A stretch of 64,000 nucleotides of DNA, from assembly GCA_964537035.1 (NCBI GenBank), contig CAZIAK010000021.1:1-64000 (forward strand), read 5' to 3'. The translations under genes and the position numbers were made by a program. Under the pieces are notes generated by a model, which ran no database searches, was not told where the DNA came from, and worked only from the letters and a program-made list of their open reading frames with translations. Origin of the DNA: CAZIAK01 sp964537035. Lineage in GTDB: Bacteria; Planctomycetota; B15-G4. Position 1 is the stretch's first letter; each line of letters opens with the position of its first letter. This document shows, one piece after another, positions 43,452 to 52,158 of this stretch.

Positions 43452-44612
43452 CTACCAGGTCTGCCAGTTGTAGAGCTCGCCTCGGTGTTCGCCTGCGCTG
43501 CCTACGGGCAGGGTCATTTTGAAGTGCTTGGTCTCTGGTGGAAGGCAGGTGTCCCCTTCGCAGGCCTGGTAGGTCACGGCAAGGGACACCGTGGCTTCGC
43601 TGCCCTCGAAGTCGTCAGCCATGGCCAGGACCAGAGCGTTGATGGGGATGTCGTGCTCGTAATAGGTGAGGTCCTCCTCCATCAGCTCATCGCGGACCGT
43701 CTTTGGCTGGGGGTACGTCAACGGGTTGGCCAACGTGAGCCCCTCGGGCAGGGTCACGGCGATGGACAGCGGCGACATGAGCGTCGAGCCTGGCGCATAG
43801 ACCTTCCAGCCCAGGGCGATCTCCGGCAAGAACATCAGCTTGGTTGTCTTGCCAGGGGCGAAGCGGTCGTGGGAGAAGGCCCAGCGCGCGTCGAGCACGT
43901 CATCGGCCTCTGCGAACGTGCCGCTGCCGGCGACGTGGAGCCGACCTTCGTCGTAGTCCATGTCCGGGGCGTCCTTGCCGGCGATGTCCGCCAGCTCCGC
44001 CAGAATCACGTCTGTTCTTGCTCGCGCCTCTTTGATGCCGGGGATGGCCCGGCGGATGAGTCCTTCATCGTCGATCAAGAACGTCCCGAAGAGACTGAAC
44101 ATCGAACTCTCGCCCTCGGGGTCGCAGACGATGGTGATCCCTTCGCCCACCAGCGACTGGATGCGCGCGAGCTTCTCGGGGTCTGTCTCTTTCTGGGCAA
44201 TGGCGATGATGTCGGTGTCGAGGGCTTCGAATGCAGCGAGGTGATCATGCAGCTCCACGAGCTGCCGCATGCAATACAGTCACCACCAGGCTTGGAAGGT
44301 CGTCACCATCGTGTGACGTCCGGGCCCCCCCACGCGCAGAGGCAGCAACTCGCCGTCCGGACCTGGCAACATCAGCTTCGGAGCGGGCGCCTCGAGGGCG
44401 ACAGGTACCCACTCGCCGTCGGCTGCGAGGGAGCGGTCTCGGACGATCTCTTCATCGAGCCTGACCTGGGAGCCGGTGCGCTTGTAGAACTCGTAGTAGC
44501 CGGGCAACTCGTCAGCGAAGACGGGCGCGGTGTCATCGACGACCGAGCCCGGGGGCGCCACGGTAGAGAGGCCAAGACCGGCTGACATGGTGAGCAGTGC
44601 GAGAGCGAACAT
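43452..44612 (-). CDS. secreted selenocysteine redoxin (UxxC) fused to a DsbD-alpha-like domain
   Basis: Read through an in-frame TGA (44282-44280), this encodes 386 residues. The leader (MFALALLTMSAGLGLS) indicates export; GGAG lies 6 nt before ATG 44612. The TGA occupies the catalytic position of a peroxiredoxin/thioredoxin-like domain: VTTFQAWW-U-LYC, that is Sec111 and Cys114 in a UxxC motif, where relatives have CxxC. Homology continues after it (MRQLVELHDHLAAFEALDTD). From about residue 235 the protein resembles the N-terminal alpha domain of DsbD, including VTYQACEGDTCLPPETKHF with its two redox cysteines. I infer a thiol relay inside one polypeptide. A SECIS-like hairpin follows the TGA. 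If the TGA is a real stop, the first 110 residues would be a useless fragment. Confidence 0.85.
44249..44265 (-). promoter_or_regulatory. SECIS-like hairpin after TGA
   Basis: On the minus strand GCAGCTC and GAGCTGC form a perfect 7-bp stem with a GUG loop. There are 21 nt between the TGA (44280) and the first loop G (44258). Bacterial SECIS elements are stem-loops 16-37 nt after the UGA with a G at the loop start, recognised by SelB. A few further base pairs can form outside with a bulge. It lies entirely inside coding sequence. Confidence 0.7.
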
Positions 44613-44784
44613 GAGAGGCTCCGAGAGTGGGACTGGCCGAGGCGGGGCTGTGAAGGGCCGCCATCATGGCTGTGGCAAAGGTCTGTGTGAAGCGCCAGCA
44701 GCACGGGGAAAGTCGTCAGAGATTCAGTGCAATGGAGGAAGGACCCAGACGACATGATGTGACTTCGCCTCGGGAGATCAGGAC

Positions 44785-46015
44785 ATGCGTCATCCGTTCA
44801 TGTGTGTAGCGTCCGCTGGCTTGGCGTGGGTCACCGCGTGCTCAGCAGCCCCGCCAGCTTCTGAGGCCAGCGCGCAGCTCATGGCCAGCAACGGCGAACT
44901 CAGTGAGCCGGACACAGTCTGGCAGTATCTGGCGAGCAAGTACGACACCGACAGTGACGGGTCTGTCGCCGCCGCCGAATACGACCGAGGCGCAGAGACC
45001 TTCGCGCGCCTCGACAAGAACAGCGACGGCGTCCTCAGTCTGTCCGACTTCGCGCCGACCGATGAGGGTGGCATGGCCATGACTCCCGAGCGCATGGCAC
45101 CCATGATCCTCAGTCGCGGCTTTCAACAGGACGACGATCCTGCGCTCACTCGCGATGAGTTGTCCCGGACGTTTGCCGCCATGGACGCTGATCAAGATGG
45201 TTCCTTGACGGCAGCAGAGGCTGGGCCTGCCTACACCTCCATGCGAGCCATGATGGACATGGACTTCCACTCCATGCTCGTCTCCGCTGCGGACGGAAAC
45301 AGCGACGGTGAGCTGTCCGAGTTCGAGCTGCTGCTGCTCTTCGATCGCCTCGACCAGGACAGCGACGGCTCGCTGACTCCCATGACGGGCCGGCGAGACT
45401 CTGGCTCTCGTCAGGGAAGCGAGGCTAGGGGAGAGATGCAAGAGGGTGGTGAGTTGCCCCCCGCATCCGAAGGCCTCATGGCGCCAGACTTTTCCTTGAA
45501 GCCCGCCACTGGTGGCGGCGACCCGGTGCAGCTGTCCTCCTTTCGCGGGGATCGGCCGGTGGCCCTCATCTTCGGATCCTATACATGACCTCCTTTCCGC
45601 CGTTCAGCCGGTCGGCTGAAGGAGTTGTGGAGTCAGTACGGTGACGACGTGGCCTTCTTCGTGGTCTACATCCGCGAGGCTCACGCCCTGGACAGCAGCT
45701 CACCGCTCGGCGGTGACGGCATGCCCATTCTCGAGGACCCCACCACCTGGGGTGAGCGACAGGCCGCCGCCGAAGTGTGCATGGCCAAGCTGGTCCCTCG
45801 AGCCCATGCCTGCGCTGATCGACGGGTTGGACGACGCTGTGAACACGGCCTACGAGGGTTGGCCCGACCGGCTCTACCTGGTGGGCAAGGACGGCCGCAT
45901 CGTCATGCGCGGCGATCGAGGTCCCTTCGGCTTCAAGCCCGACCTGCTGGAGGGCGCGATCCGCGCTGAGTTGGGCTTGCCCAGGACCTCTGCTGAGGGC
46001 GACGGCGAGGGTTGA
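44785..46015 (+). CDS. EF-hand lipoprotein with iodothyronine-deiodinase-like selenocysteine domain (TGA recoded; one-base frame change)
   Basis: About 409 residues if the TGA at 45586-45588 is read as Sec and one base is skipped near 45793. A lipobox (VTAC, Cys19) indicates a lipoprotein. Residues about 50-205 hold five EF-hand-type calcium loops (DTDSDGSVAAAE, DKNSDGVLSLSD, DADQDGSLTAAE, DGNSDGELSEFE, DQDSDGSLT). The C-terminal domain is a thioredoxin-fold Dio-like protein with FGSYT-U-PPF (Sec268), matching the vertebrate motif GSCTUPPF but with Tyr for Cys. Conserved YIREAH and later WPDRLYLV...GPFGFKPD follow. The last part is in the +1 frame: the shift at CTG-G-TCC is between CMAKL and SLEPMPALIDG. 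This may be a mutation or an assembly error. Ends 11 nt from the convergent oxygenase gene. Confidence 0.82.
45590..45624 (+). promoter_or_regulatory. SECIS-like hairpin after TGA of deiodinase-like gene
   Basis: TTCAGCC (45603-45609) and GGCTGAA (45614-45620) form a perfect 7-bp stem with loop GGTC; CTCC (45590-45593) and GGAG (45621-45624) can extend it. The loop starts after 21 nt from the UGA, and GGUC is the loop core of the E. coli fdhF SECIS. This strongly supports selenocysteine insertion. Confidence 0.8.
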
Positions 46016-46026
46016 GCAGTCGCAGT

Positions 46027-47118
46027 TCAGCCTCGCGGGTCTTCGACCACGTGGTCCTGGCCGTAGAACTTGGCCGTGGTGCGGGTGTGAAAGGTGATCG
46101 CCGAGATGGGCTCGTAGTGTGGGTCGGTCAACCCTGGCAGCACCCTCAGGATGTCGGTCGGCGGCACGTAGGCGGCGAGGGGAAAGCTGACCCGGGAACG
46201 GGCCGCTACGGAGGCGTCCCGGGGCCGTCCCACACGGTGGGTGGTCGAAGGCAAGAGGTCATTGGACAGGCGCTGTAGGTAGTCGCCTGTGTTGAGCACG
46301 ATCGAACCCGGGGGCGCATGCAGCCGCACCCACTTGCCGTTGCGGTGCAGCACCTGCAGGCCTTCGGTGGTGGGGGCCGGGAGCAAGGTGAACATGTCCA
46401 CGTCTTCGTGCCCAAGGAGGCGGCCCGCAAGACCGCTGGCATCAGCGCCCTGCAACGGCGGGTAGGAGTTCAGGCGCAAGCCGAAGTGCGGGCGCACCCA
46501 GCGATCGTCATAGAGCGAAGGGTCGCAGCCCAGAGACTGCAAAATCGCGGCCATGATGGGCTGCAGAAGGGGCAGCTCGGCAGCCACCAGTCTGCGAAAG
46601 CGTTGCTCGAAGACTGGCTTCGGCCAGAACGGCGTGGAGTCGAAGGCGGGATCTTCGTCGAGGTTGAACGCCCGGCGCCCAAAGACCCAACCCTCGACGA
46701 GGTCGGGGTGGATGCGGCTGGTCTCCTTGATCGGAAAGTAGCCTTCTTTCACAGCCTCATGACGTTGAGCCAGAAAACCCTGCTTCACCGGGAGTGGTGT
46801 GCAGTTGAAGACCTCCTCGACCCAGGCCGCCGCGTCGACAAAGAGCTGGGGGTCGACGCCGTGGCCTTCGAGAATGGCGAAGCCGATCTCGCCCATGGCC
46901 TGCCCCAGCTCAGCGGCGAAGGCGGTGCGATCCCCATGGTCACCGTGCAGGTAGCGGCCGAGGTCGCAGGTGGTGAAGCGAAACTCGTCGTCGAACGCGG
47001 CCTGATCATCGGCCGCTTCGGCCAGGTGGTAGTCAGGTTTCTGCACCTGATCGAACTGCGCGAATTCCTTGCTGGATGCCGCTGGACCGTGGGCCTGGTC
47101 GGGAGTCTTCTCGCTCAT
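46027..47118 (-). CDS. 2-oxoglutarate/Fe(II) oxygenase, isopenicillin-N-synthase family
   Basis: A 363-residue non-haem iron enzyme. The facial triad is GHEDVD (His-x-Asp) in the middle and TTHRV (distal His), and the 2-oxoglutarate anchor is RSRVSF (Arg-x-Ser). The N-terminal alpha/beta part (GEIGFAILEGHGVDPQLF) matches the DIOX_N domain. Enzymes of this family hydroxylate or cyclise small molecules; the substrate is unknown. It is convergent with the deiodinase-like gene (11-nt gap) and follows the zinc-ribbon gene on the same strand, 73 nt away. Confidence 0.9.
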   Translation of the reverse strand: MSEKTPDQAHGPAASSKEFAQFDQVQKPDYHLAEAADDQAAFDDEFRFTTCDLGRYLHGDHGDRTAFAAELGQAMGEIGFAILEGHGVDPQLFVDAAAWVEEVFNCTPLPVKQGFLAQRHEAVKEGYFPIKETSRIHPDLVEGWVFGRRAFNLDEDPAFDSTPFWPKPVFEQRFRRLVAAELPLLQPIMAAILQSLGCDPSLYDDRWVRPHFGLRLNSYPPLQGADASGLAGRLLGHEDVDMFTLLPAPTTEGLQVLHRNGKWVRLHAPPGSIVLNTGDYLQRLSNDLLPSTTHRVGRPRDASVAARSRVSFPLAAYVPPTDILRVLPGLTDPHYEPISAITFHTRTTAKFYGQDHVVEDPRG

Positions 47119-47191
47119 GCGGCCATGGTAGCCGAAGGACCGGAGCCCGGCTGCAGCGGGATCGACCGGCGGGCTCGGCCCGCACCGCAGA

Positions 47192-47509
47192 TCAGTCTGC
47201 CTGGGACTTCAGCAGCGCCTCGCGGAAGCCGGTGTACTCCTCGATCACCGGCGTCGGCGGGGGATTGCACGAGTGGATGTCCTTGGCCTCGTACTGCTGC
47301 AGGTGTTTGGCGCTGGCCAGCAGCGCATCGATGGCGGCCAGCTTCTCCTCGAAACTCTGCCCTCGCTCATAGAGGTGCATGGTCTCGTAGATGATGTTGC
47401 TGTGCTTCTCGATGTCAGGAGTCACGGTGGGCTCGCAGACCTTGCAGAGCCCCTCGTTGTCGACCTTCGAGAAGAAACCACCTTTGTCACATTGTTTGCA
47501 GCGTGCCAT
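47192..47509 (-). CDS. small zinc-ribbon protein
   Basis: A 105-residue protein from ATG 47509 (MARCKQCDKGGFFSKVDNEG). Four cysteines in the first 30 residues (CKQC and CKVC) form a treble-clef/zinc-ribbon motif; the rest is a helical tail with a heptad-like ERGQSFEEKLAAIDALLASAKHL. AGGA lies about 9 nt upstream. It probably binds nucleic acid or protein; the specific role is unknown. The longer TTG-start frame only adds unrelated residues. Confidence 0.8.
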   Translation of the reverse strand: MARCKQCDKGGFFSKVDNEGLCKVCEPTVTPDIEKHSNIIYETMHLYERGQSFEEKLAAIDALLASAKHLQQYEAKDIHSCNPPPTPVIEEYTGFREALLKSQAD

Positions 47510-47610
47510 GGCGGCCCATCCTACAGACGGGGCCGCAGGATGGGAGGGCAAAGTGCCGGGGGTTGGGGCTGACTGCTAGCGCTTGGCCTCCATCGGTCCT
47601 CTCTGGTGAG

Positions 47611-50073
47611 TCAGAACTCGACCTGCAGTGCGTTGCTGAAACCGAACCCTTGTGTCTGCACCGGGTCGACCAGGATGAACTGGAGGAAGACGGTGAGTGG
47701 CGTGCCAGTGCCAGTCACGTTGGGAATGGACAAGGCGCCCATGCCGTCGGTCTGCAAGGCGGTTAAACTGGCCCAGGGGAAGGGCACCAGGGTGCCGCCC
47801 TTGAGCGGCACCGAACCGTTGGCCAGACCGAGCGCCAGGTAGGCCGTGGTGTTCGACGGTGCGCCGGCGAGCTCAAGGTCGGCGGAGCCGCCGGCCATGG
47901 TCAGGTCGTCGCCGCAGAGGCTCACCGCGGCGTTGCCCGGTCCGGCCAGGCCCAGGTCGAGGGCGCAGAACTCGCCGGTCACGTCGGGCAGATCCCGATC
48001 GTTGATGGTGAGCGTGTGGGTGCGGCTGGTCTGCTGCCCGGCAGAGTCTGTGGCAGTGACCGTGATCTGGTGTGTGCCCAGTGAGAGCGTGCTGACGATG
48101 AAACGTCGGCCGCTGCCCAGGTTGCCGTCCAGGTCTGAGGTCCACTGAATCGAGGCACCGGTGAGCGCGTTGTCTTCCAGGTCCCAGCCGGAGCTGTGCA
48201 GGATCACGCTGGAGCTCTTCTTGAAGTTCTTCTGGTCGTCCGGGTGATAGATCTCGACGAAGGGTGGTTGGCCGCCGGCCGAAGCGTAGGCGCCCGGGCC
48301 GTTGAGTGGAGCCGTGGTCGCGCGAGTGGTGTGAAAGCCGTCGCTCACCAACAGCTCGATGTAGCCCTGTCCGGGCACGAAGTGGGGCAAACCTGCCAGG
48401 TCGATGGTGGCGACATTCGCGGTGCTGTGAGTGATCAGCGGCAGGGTCTTGTGTTGCCCATCGGGGACATAGCGCACGGTGGTGTGCAGGGCGTCGCCGT
48501 CAGCGTCGTGCGTGTCCCAGCGCAGAGTCAGCTGTTGTCCCGTGAGGGTCTGCGCTGTGGGGGAGAGCACGGTGATCTCGGGCGCATGGGCGCTGGCCCT
48601 GATCGTGGTGGGGACGGCGGGATGTGTGCCCGCAGCGGTGATCGAGAGACCCTCCAGGCGTTGCCCGTCGAGGGTCTGGGCAGGGATGAGCGCGGTGAAA
48701 TGGGTGACAGGGTCGGAGGGCATGTCGCTGTCCTGGTCGCTCTCGGCAGGCACCTCGGCGCAGCTCCCTTCGTCGGCGCTGGAGCGGGCGCTGAGAGCGA
48801 AGCCGCCCACGGGGGCGCCGTTCAACAGGCCGCGAATGAGCAGATCTTCTTGCCCAGGCAGCGCGGGGCGGCTGGCCTCCGTTGCCATGATCTCCAGCAC
48901 AGGCTGCAGCGAGAGATCACCGGTCTGCCGGTCCCAGCGCCCGGAGACGAGCAGGTGGGGCGTGGGCTGTCCGCTGCCGGCTGCGTCGTCGCCCGCGTCT
49001 TGGTCCGTGGCGGGCAGGGAGAGATCGGGGTGGTTGTAGAACGACTCGAACGTGCTCTGGTGAATCCAGGCCGTGGGCGTGAGCTGCCCCGGCACCATGA
49101 TGTCGAGCAGGGTCTTGATCTTGATCTTGCCCAGAGACAGGGGGATGGCCAGGTGCCGCTCCACGTCTTCGCCGAGCACGTTGGTGGTCAGCGAGTTGTG
49201 AAACTGGCCGAAGTTGTGGCCCAGCTCGTGTGCGTAGGTGCGCTGGTGTCGCGACGTCTGCGTGTTGCCCATGGAGGCTACGTCGTTGATGAAGGCCTGT
49301 CCGTTGTAGGGCAGCCCGCCCGGCACCCAGCCGTAGATGAAGTCGGGTCGGGGGTTGGTGAGCAGCAGGTCGGTCTTGAGCGAGCTGTTCAGCGCAGACC
49401 CGGAACCACTCAGGGACGACGTCCAGAGCTTGCTCGGCGCATCTGTGCGTCGGTACTCGAACTCGCCACCGGGGTAGATGCCCTGCACGAAGGCGTCGCC
49501 CACGCCCGGTTTGATCAGGTCGTCGTCCGGCAGGTTGGGCACCGCGCCTCCGCTGGGGCGATAGTCGATGGGGGAGTACATCAACGTGAGCAGCTCCTGT
49601 TCTCCGAAGGAGAGGCTGGCCGTCGAGGTCGTGTTGTTGGACAGGTCCGTCTCCAACACGTGATTGGGCCCGGGCGGGTTGAGCTGCACCTCGAAGACCA
49701 CGTCGTCGGAGACCGGTGGGATGTAGGCGAAGTTGAGCATGCTCTTGCTCAACGTGGGGTCACTGTCGCCCTCCACGAGCAGGGGGCCGTTGAGCGAGAA
49801 GACTGGTGAGTCCATGGCCTCTATGCCATCGACGTAGACCCGCATGAGGCCGTCCATGGAGACGTTGGGGGTGTTGGGGCCGGACACTGCGATCAGCGCT
49901 CGCACGGTCACGGGCCGCTCGCCGATGAGTGCGCCGGTCCTGATGATCTGCATGGGGCGCACGGACGAGAGGGTGTAGTCGGTGTCCTGGGCGAAGGTGG
50001 TGCTGGCGGTCAGGGACGTCAGCGCAGTGCAGGTCAAGGCGGCCAGGGACAGCACACGGTGGGACAGGGCCAT
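47611..50073 (-). CDS. secreted metzincin metalloprotease with shared C-terminal module
   Basis: An 820-residue exported protease. Signal peptide MALSHRVLSLAALTCTALTSLTASTTFA; catalytic site HELGHNFGQFH at residues 282-292 (HExxHxxGxxH) and a Met-turn candidate LLDIMVPG further on, as in metzincins. Ig/PKD-like beta domains follow (ITVTATDSAGQQTSRTHTLTI). The C-terminal ~120 residues are the module with PLKGGTLVPFP, here ending FGFSNALQVEF. Likely degrades extracellular or surface proteins. A GTG start 12 nt upstream (50085) also exists. The FG-GAP gene ends 27-40 nt upstream, so the two form an operon. Confidence 0.9.
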   Translation of the reverse strand: MALSHRVLSLAALTCTALTSLTASTTFAQDTDYTLSSVRPMQIIRTGALIGERPVTVRALIAVSGPNTPNVSMDGLMRVYVDGIEAMDSPVFSLNGPLLVEGDSDPTLSKSMLNFAYIPPVSDDVVFEVQLNPPGPNHVLETDLSNNTTSTASLSFGEQELLTLMYSPIDYRPSGGAVPNLPDDDLIKPGVGDAFVQGIYPGGEFEYRRTDAPSKLWTSSLSGSGSALNSSLKTDLLLTNPRPDFIYGWVPGGLPYNGQAFINDVASMGNTQTSRHQRTYAHELGHNFGQFHNSLTTNVLGEDVERHLAIPLSLGKIKIKTLLDIMVPGQLTPTAWIHQSTFESFYNHPDLSLPATDQDAGDDAAGSGQPTPHLLVSGRWDRQTGDLSLQPVLEIMATEASRPALPGQEDLLIRGLLNGAPVGGFALSARSSADEGSCAEVPAESDQDSDMPSDPVTHFTALIPAQTLDGQRLEGLSITAAGTHPAVPTTIRASAHAPEITVLSPTAQTLTGQQLTLRWDTHDADGDALHTTVRYVPDGQHKTLPLITHSTANVATIDLAGLPHFVPGQGYIELLVSDGFHTTRATTAPLNGPGAYASAGGQPPFVEIYHPDDQKNFKKSSSVILHSSGWDLEDNALTGASIQWTSDLDGNLGSGRRFIVSTLSLGTHQITVTATDSAGQQTSRTHTLTINDRDLPDVTGEFCALDLGLAGPGNAAVSLCGDDLTMAGGSADLELAGAPSNTTAYLALGLANGSVPLKGGTLVPFPWASLTALQTDGMGALSIPNVTGTGTPLTVFLQFILVDPVQTQGFGFSNALQVEF

Positions 50074-50112
50074 GTGTGAGTTCACAGTTTCGGGGAGAGT
50101 GGGCGAGTCGAG

Positions 50113-51663
50113 TCAGGGAGTGATCTTGGTGATGCCGTTGCTGGCGGCGAAGAGCTGGGAGGCGGAGGCGTCCGTGACCCAGAGCTGCAGGTAGAGCGGC
50201 ACGCCAGGGGCAGCGCCGCTGGGCCAGGTGGTGTCGATCACGAGCTGTCCCGCCGGGTCGGTGAAAAGGCCGGACAGGATCAGGTCGGGGGAGGGCACGA
50301 GCACGCCGCCCTTGAAGCCCGCAGACAGATTGCTCACGCCGACGACCAGGAACGCCGGAGCGCCCGGGGCTGCTTGGCCCAGGCCGAGGCACAGCTCGCT
50401 CTCGGAGCTGAGGTCGCCCAGGCCGATCAATGACGGGACGCCTGCCAGGCCCTGCTTGCCCAGGCCCAGGTTCGTCCAGATGTCGCCGCTGAGCTGAAAC
50501 CCAAGCGCGTTGCCGGAGTTGACCGCGCTGCCGAACGCACCGATCACGCCGACCACGGAGCGATCGCCGCTCAGTCCCACCGACCAGCCGAAGCGATCGT
50601 TGGCCTTGCCGTTGGGTGCCGTGAGCTGGGACGTCTGGCTGCCGGTGTTCACGTCGTAGACGTAGGCGGCGCCTGAGCTGTTGCCGAAGGCGTCATGGTT
50701 GTTTGCGCTCACCAGAATCTGGGCGCCGCTGAGTGCGATAGACTCGCCGAAGCGGTCGTTGGACACGGCGTCACTTGCCAGGAGTGTGGTGAGCTGTGAG
50801 CCGCTGGTGGTGTCGAAGAGGTAGGCCACTCCCACGCTGGGGGCGCCAAAGGTCGCGAAGGGCGAGCCCACCACAGCGCGGTCGCCGTTCACCGCGACGG
50901 CCCGGCCGAAGAAGGCGTTGGCCTGGGGGCTGCCCGCGGTGAGCTTGTGTGTCTGCAGCCCTGTGGTGGCGTCGAAGAGATAGGCCGCGCCTTGAGAGCC
51001 GTTCTTGCCCGGGGCGCCGACGATGACCGTGTTGCCCTCGATGGCCGACGAGTTGCCGAAGAGGTCGGAGGCCGCGCCGTCGCTGGCGGTGAGCTTGAAC
51101 AGCTGCATGCCGGTCGAGACATCGAACAGATACGCCGAGCCCGCACCAGCGCCGTTGTCGTCGTCACCGGGTGCGCCGATCACGGCGATGTTGCCGCTCA
51201 GACCCAGAGAGAAGCCGAACTGATCGCCGAGGGCGCCGTCCGCCGGGGCGAACTTGTCAAGCTGCAGGCCCGAGGAGCTGTCAAACAGGTAGACCGAGCC
51301 GGAGGTGCTGCCGTTGTCGTCGTCTTTGTAGGACGAGGCCATGGCGTTGTTGCCGCTGATGGACACCGCGAAGCCAAAGCTGTCGAAGGCCGCGCCGTCA
51401 TCGGGCACGAGCTTGGCGATCTGTTGCCCCGTGGACAGGTTGAACAGGTAGGCAGAGCCAGAGAGGGTCCCGCTCACGTCATCACGGGGGGCGGCCACGA
51501 TGGCCGTGGTGCCGCTGACCGCCACCGCCGCACCCAGATTGTCGCTCGCCACGCTGTCGGCCCCGTTGAGCACGGCGATGGGTTCGCCAGCCTCCGCCGA
51601 GCTGGCGCCGAGCGTGATCAAGAGGGTCAGTGCGGAGGCAGCAGCTGTGTGAAGGGTGCCCAT
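50113..51663 (-). CDS. secreted FG-GAP-like beta-propeller protein with shared C-terminal module
   Basis: A 516-residue exported protein. Signal peptide MGTLHTAAASALTLLITLGASSAEA; seven to eight repeats with the pattern AYLFDxxTGxQLxKLTAxDGAxxDxFGxSVxxSG, a propeller type common as FG-GAP-like repeats in marine and planctomycetal surface proteins. Some blades carry DDDNG acid-rich turns. The last ~120 residues match the C-terminal module (GFKGGVLVPSPDLILSG, ending FAASNGITKITP). It precedes the metzincin gene by a short gap; they may be exported together. Confidence 0.92.
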   Translation of the reverse strand: MGTLHTAAASALTLLITLGASSAEAGEPIAVLNGADSVASDNLGAAVAVSGTTAIVAAPRDDVSGTLSGSAYLFNLSTGQQIAKLVPDDGAAFDSFGFAVSISGNNAMASSYKDDDNGSTSGSVYLFDSSSGLQLDKFAPADGALGDQFGFSLGLSGNIAVIGAPGDDDNGAGAGSAYLFDVSTGMQLFKLTASDGAASDLFGNSSAIEGNTVIVGAPGKNGSQGAAYLFDATTGLQTHKLTAGSPQANAFFGRAVAVNGDRAVVGSPFATFGAPSVGVAYLFDTTSGSQLTTLLASDAVSNDRFGESIALSGAQILVSANNHDAFGNSSGAAYVYDVNTGSQTSQLTAPNGKANDRFGWSVGLSGDRSVVGVIGAFGSAVNSGNALGFQLSGDIWTNLGLGKQGLAGVPSLIGLGDLSSESELCLGLGQAAPGAPAFLVVGVSNLSAGFKGGVLVPSPDLILSGLFTDPAGQLVIDTTWPSGAAPGVPLYLQLWVTDASASQLFAASNGITKITP

Positions 51664-52158
51664 GGCGTCTTCCCAGTGGCTATGGGGCTCGGCGTCACCA
51701 GCAATGCCACGTGCAGTGCTGAATGCAGGCGGCGTAAGGCGAGGGAGGGAGAGCCTGCGCTGCCGGTCGTCCGTGCGGGTGCTTGCACGGTACCACCATG
51801 TGGGAAAACCGCCCATGGTGACCTGGGGTGACGGCAGGCTTTGCGGGTCTGGCATCCCACGTCTGATAGCCTATTCCGTCGAATCGAGTGATCGTCTGTC
51901 GGTGAATGAGACGATACAGAGCCTTCTGATACGCATTGCCAATCGGCCACGACTGCCGTTCTGAACCTGACGGCGGGCGCTGCCGTCCCGGCGGTGCTGG
52001 CCTGGCTCTGCGTTTGCACGTGGGCTTGCTCCGTGCTGTTCACGGCCGTCGACTCCGTCTGGCTGTCCGACAAGGTCTTTCGTTACACGAAGGACACGGC
52101 CAGCTCTGCACGCACGGGCACAGGGTGATGGCGCGAGCGGGTGATCGCTGGCAGCTGA
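51664..52158. other. long intergenic region upstream of the FG-GAP/metzincin operon
   Basis: No gene or hairpin terminator is recognised in these 495 nt. An AT-richer patch at about 51855-51955 (minus strand TTGGCA ... TGTATC with 18 nt spacing) could be a weak promoter for the operon. Confidence 0.45.
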
